Positions 1 through 4,933 of a stretch of DNA of 14,355 nucleotides are shown here, one piece after another; position 1 is the stretch's first letter, and the number at the start of each line of letters is the position of its first letter. A program made the position numbers and the translations under genes. The notes beneath the pieces are model-generated. The model was not told the DNA's origin, did not search any database, and saw only the letters and a list, made by a program, of their open reading frames with translations. Origin of the DNA: an uncultured Gammaproteobacteria bacterium (GTDB lineage: Bacteria > Pseudomonadota > Gammaproteobacteria > Rariloculales > Rariloculaceae); assembly GCA_946887385.1 (NCBI GenBank), contig CAMPKU010000104.1:1-14355 (forward strand). Direction: 5' to 3'.

Positions 1-82
1 GGCGGCGCGCGAGGAGCTCGAGCGCCGCCCGCGTGCAGGCCGGCGCGTCCGCCTCGGCCTCATCACGCTTGGAGCGCCGCAC
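1..82 (-). CDS. recX: RecX regulatory protein, N-terminal fragment (cut by window edge)
   Basis: RecX binds RecA filaments and inhibits or modulates recombination and the SOS response. Only the first 27 codons are present. The frame is offset from recA and ends in [12 protein letters not shown], which resembles the opening helix of the RecX family (an Ala/Leu-rich stretch ending LLARR, normally followed by EHS). The proposed start is GTG at 82-80, directly preceded by a GAGGAGGAG purine run; another in-frame GTG lies at 100-98. The start overlaps the end of recA by about 20 bp, suggesting translational coupling. An ATG overlapping the recA stop (63-61) is in a different, Arg-rich frame and is not favoured. 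The identification rests on a short peptide plus its position directly downstream of recA, the usual place for recX. Confidence 0.72.
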   Translation of the reverse strand, partial: MRRSKRDEAEADAPACTRAALELLARR

Positions 83-1118
83 CCTCCTCCTCGGCAGCAC
101 CGGGCACCTCGGCCGCGCCCTTCTTCACGGTGGGCAGGAGATCGGCGCGGATGCGCTTTTCGATCGTGGCCGCGATGTCTTTGTTCGCGACGAGGAACTC
201 GCGGGCGTTTTCCTTGCCCTGGCCGATGCGGTCGCCGTTGAAGCTGTACCAGGCGCCCGACTTCTCGATGATGTTCTGCTTGACGCCGAGATCGACGATC
301 TCGCCTTCGCGCGAGATGCCCATGCCGTACAGGATCTCGAACTCGGCCATCTTGAACGGCGGCGCGACCTTGTTCTTCACGACCTTGACGCGCGTCTCGC
401 TACCGATGACTTCGTCGCCCTTCTTGATGGACCCGGTGCGACGGATGTCGAGCCGTACTGACGCATAGAACTTCAGCGCGTTGCCGCCCGTGGTGGTCTC
501 CGGGTTGCCGAACATGACGCCGATCTTCATGCGTATCTGTTTGATGAAGATGACGAGCGCGTTGGAACGCTTGATGTTGCCCGTGAGCTTACGCAGCGCC
601 TGCGACATGAGGCGCGCCTGGAGGCCCATGTGCGAGTCGCCCATCTCGCCTTCGATCTCGGCTTTCGGCGTGAGCGCCGCGACGGAGTCGACGACGATGA
701 CGTCGACGGCGCCGGAGCGCACGAGCATGTCCGTGATCTCGAGCGCCTGCTCGCCGGTATCCGGCTGCGAGATCAAGAGATCGTCGACGTTGACGCCGAC
801 CTTGGCGGCGTACGAGGGATCGAGCGCGTGCTCGGCATCGACGAACGCCGCCGTGCCGCCCAACTTCTGAATTTCGGCCACGACCTGTAGCGTGAGCGTG
901 GTCTTGCCCGACGACTCGGGCCCGTAGATCTCGACGATGCGGCCGCGCGGCAAGCCGCCAATGCCGAGCGCAACGTCGAGCCCCAGCGAGCCTGTCGACA
1001 CGACGTCGATGTCGCGCGTGGCGATCGAATCGCCCAACCGCATGACGGAGCCTTTGCCGAACTGTTTCTCGATTTGCCCGAGCGCTGCGGAAAGGGCCTT
1101 CTTGCGGTTGTCGTCCAT
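63..1118 (-). CDS. recA: RecA recombinase
   Basis: RecA forms ATP-dependent filaments on single-stranded DNA, drives homologous strand exchange and triggers LexA self-cleavage. The 351-residue length is normal. Walker A GPESSGKT is at residues 66-73, the Walker B strand VDVIVVD at about 138-144, loop L1 with [10 protein letters not shown] at about 156-165, and loop L2 follows [10 protein letters not shown], ending in the [10 protein letters not shown] segment at about 209-218. The ATG is preceded by AGGA with 7-nt spacing. One residue is odd: position 193, normally Asn in FINQIR, is Lys (AAA codon), just before the ATP-sensing Gln194. The C-terminal tail is acidic (AAEEEGAA), as is typical. 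The gene has its own SOS-type promoter about 140-170 bp upstream and is followed by overlapping recX. Family assignment is certain. Confidence 0.99.
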   Translation of the reverse strand: MDDNRKKALSAALGQIEKQFGKGSVMRLGDSIATRDIDVVSTGSLGLDVALGIGGLPRGRIVEIYGPESSGKTTLTLQVVAEIQKLGGTAAFVDAEHALDPSYAAKVGVNVDDLLISQPDTGEQALEITDMLVRSGAVDVIVVDSVAALTPKAEIEGEMGDSHMGLQARLMSQALRKLTGNIKRSNALVIFIKQIRMKIGVMFGNPETTTGGNALKFYASVRLDIRRTGSIKKGDEVIGSETRVKVVKNKVAPPFKMAEFEILYGMGISREGEIVDLGVKQNIIEKSGAWYSFNGDRIGQGKENAREFLVANKDIAATIEKRIRADLLPTVKKGAAEVPGAAEEEGAALQA

Positions 1119-1135
1119 TCTGCTCGTCCTAAATT

Positions 1136-1158
1136 AACGGAGTTTTGGCAACGGAGTT
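1136..1158. repeat. 9-bp direct repeat in the recA leader
   Basis: AACGGAGTT occurs twice (1136-1144 and 1150-1158, period 14) just upstream of the recA ribosome binding site. On the transcribed strand it reads AACTCCGTT twice. A short perfect hairpin CCGGAAATCCGG (1221-1232) lies earlier in the same leader. Function is unknown; both could be chance. Confidence 0.4.
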
Positions 1159-1259
1159 GGGGGCTACGCGGGAAGCGGAGCGCGGCGAAATTATTTCACA
1201 GTTCCCGCCGGCCGCCGCCACCGGAAATCCGGCGACTTCGATTAAAAATTCAAGGTGCC

Positions 1260-1288
1260 ATTGAATCGCGATACTGAGGTTTTGTCCA
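1260..1288 (-). promoter_or_regulatory. Predicted recA sigma70 promoter
   Basis: Reading the minus strand, a -35 element TGGACA (1288-1283) is followed after exactly 17 bases by a -10 element TTCAAT (1265-1260). They match the sigma70 consensus at 5 of 6 and 4 of 6 positions. Transcription would begin near 1253, giving recA a leader of about 135 nt. The LexA box covers the -35 and part of the spacer, as expected for a LexA-repressed promoter. It lies just past the thpR stop, so recA can be expressed separately from the upstream genes. Confidence 0.7.
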
Positions 1289-1292
1289 GTAT
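1271..1292. promoter_or_regulatory. LexA (SOS) box of recA
   Basis: A perfect dyad ATACTG-N10-CAGTAT. It matches the gammaproteobacterial LexA operator core CTG-N10-CAG, and its arms TACTG...CAGTA are the same as those of the E. coli recA box as I know it. It overlaps the predicted recA -35 element. LexA binding here would block recA transcription until DNA damage triggers LexA cleavage. Confidence 0.85.
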
Positions 1293-1300
1293 TTCGTACA

Positions 1301-1843
1301 TCACAGTGGCCAGCGCTCCAGGACCTCGTAGTGAACCCGGCGGCCCTCGGGCAGCGACTCGACGAGCGCGAGATCGCGGACCGGCCACTGCACGGGACCC
1401 ACGGCGGCGGCCACGGGCTTCGCGCGCCGCGCGAGTGTCACGTGCGGCCGATAGCTGCGCTCCTGGGCGCGAAAGCCGTGCTGCGCGAGCGCGTCCCAGA
1501 GCCGTCCTTCGAGCTCGATGAGCGCGGGCGGGGGCTCCGGCGGCGCAAGCCATAGGATCCGCGACTCGGGCCACACGCCGACGGCGTCCAGCGTGAGCTC
1601 GAACGGCCCCACCCCGATCGGCGGCACGCTGCGGGCGGCCCCGAGCCCCGCCGCCGTGAGCTCGCCCAAGAACGCCACCGTCACGTGGAGCCGCTCCTTC
1701 GCGATCGGCCGGCCGCCGCTGGAGCGCACGGCATCGCGCGTAGCGCGCGAGATGGCCCCGCGCACGGCGTCGTCGGGCCACAGCGCGAAGAACACGCGGC
1801 GCCGATCGGGCACCAGCGCGCGCTCGGCGGCTTCGTCGTTCAT
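1301..1843 (-). CDS. thpR: RNA 2',3'-cyclic phosphodiesterase (LigT/ThpR family)
   Basis: This is a member of the 2H phosphoesterase superfamily. ThpR hydrolyses 2',3'-cyclic phosphate ends of RNA to 2'-phosphomonoesters and can join tRNA halves through a 2'-5' bond in vitro. The 180-residue length is normal. The two signature HxT motifs are present, HVTV at residues 53-56 and HVTL at 134-137, together with the FFALWP opening strand (18-23). The start is ATG; the upstream pncC stop is only 2 bp away, so the two are probably co-transcribed. The recA SOS box begins 9 bp after this gene. The physiological role of the family is unclear. Confidence 0.93.
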   Translation of the reverse strand: MNDEAAERALVPDRRRVFFALWPDDAVRGAISRATRDAVRSSGGRPIAKERLHVTVAFLGELTAAGLGAARSVPPIGVGPFELTLDAVGVWPESRILWLAPPEPPPALIELEGRLWDALAQHGFRAQERSYRPHVTLARRAKPVAAAVGPVQWPVRDLALVESLPEGRRVHYEVLERWPL

Positions 1844-1845
1844 CG

Positions 1846-2337
1846 CTACGACACGAGCTCCACGAGCCGCTCGAGCGCCAGCGCCACCGTCTGGCGACGC
1901 ACGGCGTCACGGCTGCCGGCGAAGATGCGCCGCGCGGCCGTGAGCTCGCCCGCCGCCGCCCACGCGAAGTGCACCGTGCCGACCGGTTTGTCGTTGGTGC
2001 CGCCGCCGGGCCCCGCGATGCCGCTTACCGCGACGGCGACGTCCACCGCGAATCGCGTGCGCGCGCCTTCGGCCATCGCGCGCACTGTCTCTTCCGACAC
2101 CGCGCCCTGCGCCGCCAGCACGTGGCTCGGCACGCCGAGCAGCTCGGTCTTCGCGGCGTTCGAGTACGACACGACGCCGCCTTCGAACCATTGCGAGCTG
2201 CCCGCAACGTCGGTCAGCACCTTCGCGATGAATCCGCCCGTGCACGACTCGGCCGCCGCCAGGCGCCAGCCGCGCACGTGCAGCGCGCGGCCCAATTTCA
2301 GCGCCAAGGCTTCGAGGTCGCGATCCGTGGGCGTCAC
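1846..2337 (-). CDS. pncC: Nicotinamide-nucleotide amidohydrolase (CinA C-terminal domain protein)
   Basis: PncC deamidates nicotinamide mononucleotide to nicotinic acid mononucleotide in NAD salvage, clearing NMN formed by DNA ligase. It is a stand-alone CinA C-terminal domain of 163 residues without the N-terminal COG1058 domain. The nucleophile motif AAESCTGG is at residues 28-35 (Ser31), GGVVSYSN at 53-60, and SGIAGPGGG with KPVGTVHFA at 105-125. The start is GTG overlapping the upstream glycosyltransferase stop as GTGA, a strong sign of translational coupling. A pncC/cinA gene just before recA is a recurrent gammaproteobacterial arrangement; here thpR lies between them. Confidence 0.94.
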   Translation of the reverse strand: MTPTDRDLEALALKLGRALHVRGWRLAAAESCTGGFIAKVLTDVAGSSQWFEGGVVSYSNAAKTELLGVPSHVLAAQGAVSEETVRAMAEGARTRFAVDVAVAVSGIAGPGGGTNDKPVGTVHFAWAAAGELTAARRIFAGSRDAVRRQTVALALERLVELVS

Positions 2338-3449
2338 GGCAACGCCGCCGGTTCGATCGCACAGGCGGGCGCACCCAGCAACCGCGCGTACAACGAGAAG
2401 TGTGCGGCCACCAGCCGGTCCACATCGAAACGGCGCTCGGCGTGGCGGCGCGCGGCCTCGGCGAGCCGTTGCCGCTCGGCCGAGTCGGCCAGCAACGCAG
2501 CGACTGCGCGGCGCAGAGCTGCGGCGTCGTCACGCGGCACGAGCACGCCTGTCTCGCCGTCGACGACGGCGTCGGGCACGCCACCGGCGCTACACGCCAC
2601 GGCGGGCACGCCGGCGCTCGCGGCCTCTAGCAGCGCCAGCCCCAAACCCTCGCGCTGCGCGGGATGCACGAGCAGGTCCAGCCCGGGCAGGAGCTGCGGG
2701 AGATCGGTGCGAAAGCCGGCAAGCACCACACGATCCTCGAGACCCAGCTCCGCGATGGCTTTCGCCACTGCGCGCTCGAGCGGGCCACGACCGAAGAACA
2801 GCACGCGAAGTGCGGGCTGCTCGCGAACCAGCGCGGGCAACGACGAGAGAAACCACGAATGACGTTTACGCTCGATGAGTTGCGCAACGACACCGACGAC
2901 CAGGGCATCCCCCGGCAACGCGAACGCCTTGCGCAGACGCTCGCGCGCTCCGGGATCCGGGCGGTAGCGCTCGGTGTCGACGGCGCTCGGGATCAAGGCC
3001 GTGCGCTCGGCGGGCACTCCCGCGTCGAGTAGCTGCCGCTCGATGGCCCGCGACAACGCCACCACCGCGCGATAGGGACGGTACTTCAGCCGCGCGAGCA
3101 CGGCCGGCTCGCCGGCGTCGACGCGGCGCGTGAGCACGGCCGGAACGCCGGCCAGCGCAGCGGCAAAGCCGCCGTAAAGATCGGCGCCGCGGCGCGAATG
3201 CACGTGCACTAGGTCGGGCCGGAGGCGTTTGAGCTCGCGCGCGAGGCGCGGCAGCAGCGTAACGTCGAGCTCGCCGCGCATCGGCAGCTCCACGACATGA
3301 GCGGCGCGAGCTGCGGCGCCGACCTCGCTGCCCTTTGGGCACAGCAGCTGATTGTCGACGCCGCGAGCCGTCAGCCCGGCGACGAGGTAGCCCACCTGGG
3401 CCGCGCCGCCGTAGAGATGCCTGCCGGCTTCGATGTGCGCGATGCGCAT
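2334..3449 (-). CDS. GT4-family glycosyltransferase
   Basis: A retaining, GT-B fold glycosyltransferase (GT4 family) that probably transfers a sugar from an NDP-sugar to a cell-surface glycan or lipid acceptor; donor and acceptor cannot be read from sequence. It has 371 residues. The N-terminal Rossmann half starts MRIAHIEAGRHLYGGAAQ with a Gly-rich loop; HVHSRRGADLYG is at about 82-93. The C-terminal half contains VVGVVAQLIERKRH (184-197) and an E-x7-E pair (E267 and E275 within REGLGLALLEA), followed by GVPAVACSAGGVPDAV. There is no clear Shine-Dalgarno before the ATG. It is the first gene of the pncC-thpR run, to which it is coupled by overlap. Its place between mutS and recA is not a conserved housekeeping link, so it may be a local insertion. 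Confidence 0.9.
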   Translation of the reverse strand: MRIAHIEAGRHLYGGAAQVGYLVAGLTARGVDNQLLCPKGSEVGAAARAAHVVELPMRGELDVTLLPRLARELKRLRPDLVHVHSRRGADLYGGFAAALAGVPAVLTRRVDAGEPAVLARLKYRPYRAVVALSRAIERQLLDAGVPAERTALIPSAVDTERYRPDPGARERLRKAFALPGDALVVGVVAQLIERKRHSWFLSSLPALVREQPALRVLFFGRGPLERAVAKAIAELGLEDRVVLAGFRTDLPQLLPGLDLLVHPAQREGLGLALLEAASAGVPAVACSAGGVPDAVVDGETGVLVPRDDAAALRRAVAALLADSAERQRLAEAARRHAERRFDVDRLVAAHFSLYARLLGAPACAIEPAALP

Positions 3450-3833
3450 AGGGAGATGATACGCGACGCCACCGCACGCCAGCCCCGTCGCTTGGTAGCG
3501 TCGTCAGTCGCCCGGCGGCGCGGCATCTTCGGCGCAACAGCGACCGCTGGAAGCGTACGAATACCCGCGCGACGAGCTCGGCACGGGGGTTGTCAGGTGC
3601 CGCCGCCGTCTCGCGCTGTTCCGCCATGCGCCGCTGTACCTTGCGATTCAAAGCCTGTCCGCTCGCCTACTCTCTAAACAACGGCCGAGGGGCGCGTTTC
3701 CGCCAGATCCGCGCCCGGGCGGGTGCGCCCCCTCTGCCGAGACGGAGACTAGCGCTGCCATTGGTGGCACCAAACTTGCTTAGAGTGCCTGGGCAGCCCC
3801 TGAGCGGCATGGAGGGTTGCGGGGCAGGGAGCC
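3450..3833. other. 384-bp intergenic region with a sigma54-type promoter and a possible sigma-factor remnant
   Basis: This is the gap between the divergent glycosyltransferase and sigma-cupin genes. Near its right end is a -24/-12 promoter (listed separately). On the minus strand at about 3628-3529, an open frame starting MAEQRE contains RAELVARVFVRFQRSLLR, which resembles the first helix of an ECF sigma factor. The following codons do not continue the family, so at best this is a decayed remnant. No complete gene is convincing here. The short plus-strand frames are Arg/Pro/Ala-rich and look like chance. Confidence 0.5.
3765..3780 (+). promoter_or_regulatory. Predicted sigma54 (RpoN) -24/-12 promoter
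   Basis: The stretch TGGCAC-N5-TTGCT has the invariant -24 GG (3766-3767) and -12 GC (3778-3779) with exactly the 10-base spacing required, and fits the consensus TGGCACG-N4-TTGCA/T except at one position. Transcription would start near 3791, about 43 nt before the GTG of the sigma-cupin gene. The -24 element also lies inside a perfect 13-base dyad TTGGTG-G-CACCAA (3761-3773). An activator of the NtrC type would be needed; no such gene is in the window. Confidence 0.6.
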
Positions 3834-4625
3834 GTGACCTCAAGCTTTGGAATAGTGAATACAGAAATTGAAACGGCCCCCCGGGCCGACGCGCCTGTGA
3901 CTACGCTTGGTGATGTAATTTTCACCGGCACAGTACAAGAGCCGCTAGCGGAGCGGGACTGGGCGGTCCTCGTGAGCTACATCGCCGCCGGCGACCAGGC
4001 CGCGCTTCGGCAGTTGTACGAGCGGACGCACCGGCTCGTATTCAGCTTGATCGTGCGCATCACGCATAGCCGAGAAACGGCCGACGACCTCACGGTCGAC
4101 GTCTTCCTGGACATCTGGAAGAAGGCCGCCACGTACGACCCAACGGAAGGCTCAGTAGTGGCGTGGATCATGAACCAGGCCCGGCGCAAAGCGATCGACC
4201 GGCTGCGCCTCGAGCAAGAACCGAACGCCGACGTGTTGACGCCCACCACGCCTCTCTGGGGGGCCATCGCCAGGCGCATCGCCGACTGGGGCGCGTTCCC
4301 GGCCTTCACGGCACCGCAGCACTGGACCGAGCCGCTGTGGAAAGAGGTCGCGCCGGGCATCTTCTGCAAGCTGCTCGCCACCGACGAGCAGCGCGACCGC
4401 GTCAGCATGCTGGTTCGCCTCGCCCCCGGCGTGGACTATCCCCCGCACACGCACGCGGGAGTCGAGGAGCTGCATTTGCTGCACGGCGAGCTCTGGATCG
4501 ATCAACGCAAGCTCCATCCCGGCGACTACAACCGCGCGGAGCCCGGCACCTCCGACGCGCGAGTCTGGAGCGAGACCGGCTGCACCTGCGTGCTCGTCAC
4601 CTCCCCCCGCGACGTCCTGAGCTAA
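3834..4625 (+). CDS. Fused sigma-70 region 2 / ChrR-type cupin protein lacking region 4
   Basis: A 263-residue protein with two recognisable parts. Residues about 46-126 match ECF sigma-70 region 2: AALRQLYERTHRLVFSLI, then ETADDLTVDVFLDIWKKA, then VVAWIMNQARRKAIDRLR, covering core-RNA-polymerase binding and -10 recognition. Residues about 160-258 match the cupin of ChrR-type anti-sigma proteins, with metal-ligand motif PPHTHAGVEE (H205, H207, E211) and GDYNRAEPG. The His usually found after GDY is absent (Asp241). Region 4, which reads the -35, and the zinc-binding N-terminal anti-sigma domain are both missing; only about 30 residues join the parts. The start is GTG with AGGGAG just upstream; an in-frame TGA at 3801 rules out longer forms, and GTG at 3855 is an alternative. 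A predicted sigma54 promoter precedes it. It might act as a redox- or metal-sensing regulator, or be a deletion fusion; function is unproven. Confidence 0.85.
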   Translation: MTSSFGIVNTEIETAPRADAPVTTLGDVIFTGTVQEPLAERDWAVLVSYIAAGDQAALRQLYERTHRLVFSLIVRITHSRETADDLTVDVFLDIWKKAATYDPTEGSVVAWIMNQARRKAIDRLRLEQEPNADVLTPTTPLWGAIARRIADWGAFPAFTAPQHWTEPLWKEVAPGIFCKLLATDEQRDRVSMLVRLAPGVDYPPHTHAGVEELHLLHGELWIDQRKLHPGDYNRAEPGTSDARVWSETGCTCVLVTSPRDVLS

Positions 4626-4627
4626 AA

Positions 4628-4931
4628 GGGGACGGATTTATTTATCGGGGACGGATTTATTTATTGCCGGTCGGCCTCGCCCGCGATTCCCGATACGCCT
4701 GCGAAGCAGTGCAGCCACCCGCTCGCAAAACGCGTCACTTCCAGTCAATTGCCCGCGCTCGGCAGTACCACTCGTGCCGTCCGCGGCATCGACAACCTCC
4801 CGCTGCTTCCCGCCTAACAGCAGATTCTTCTGTCCTTCCAGGGTAAGCCAGTTGAAAATCCGGGTGCTCGAAGCAGAAAATAAATCCGTCCCGCGAAAAT
4901 AAATCCTCCCCGATAAATAAATCCGCCCCCC
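4628..4931. mobile_element. Relic repeat-bounded element (RAYT/REP-type, non-autonomous)
   Basis: About 300 bp bounded by inverted clusters of one repeat. The left end has two direct copies of GGGGACGGATTTATTTA (4628-4644, 4647-4663). The right end has three reverse-complement copies: AAAATAAATCCGTCCC (4877-4892), AAAATAAATCCTCCCC (4896-4911) and TAAATAAATCCGCCCC (4914-4929). The AT-rich repeat contrasts with the GC-rich surroundings. I associate such repeats with small elements carrying REP-associated tyrosine transposases, from memory. The interior holds a transposase-like C-terminal fragment. It starts 3 bases after the sigma-cupin stop and ends 2 bp before the mutS TTG. No target-site duplication is evident. 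Confidence 0.7.
4638..4871 (-). pseudogene. C-terminal remnant of a REP-associated tyrosine transposase-like protein
   Basis: A minus-strand frame of 77 codons inside the repeat element has no start codon or catalytic domain. It ends with ERGQLTGSDAFCERV, then RRRIGNRGRGRP, and its TAA stop lies within the terminal repeat. The pattern (Leu-Gly-Ser)-x-x-Phe...Leu-x-Arg-Arg...Gly-Arg-Pro resembles the usual C-terminus of RAYT/Y1-type transposases. The HUH and Tyr catalytic part is missing, so this would be an internally deleted copy. Identification is from pattern alone. Confidence 0.45.
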
Positions 4932-4933
4932 TC

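Noticed and set aside
1685..2878. 397-residue plus-strand frame over thpR, pncC and the glycosyltransferase
   Set aside because: It spans three well-supported minus-strand genes and shows only Arg/Ala/Pro-rich composition.
3590..3871. 93-residue plus-strand frame upstream of the sigma-cupin gene
   Set aside because: Composition is Arg/Pro/Ala-rich, there is no ribosome binding site or known motif, and it runs through the predicted sigma54 promoter into the real gene.
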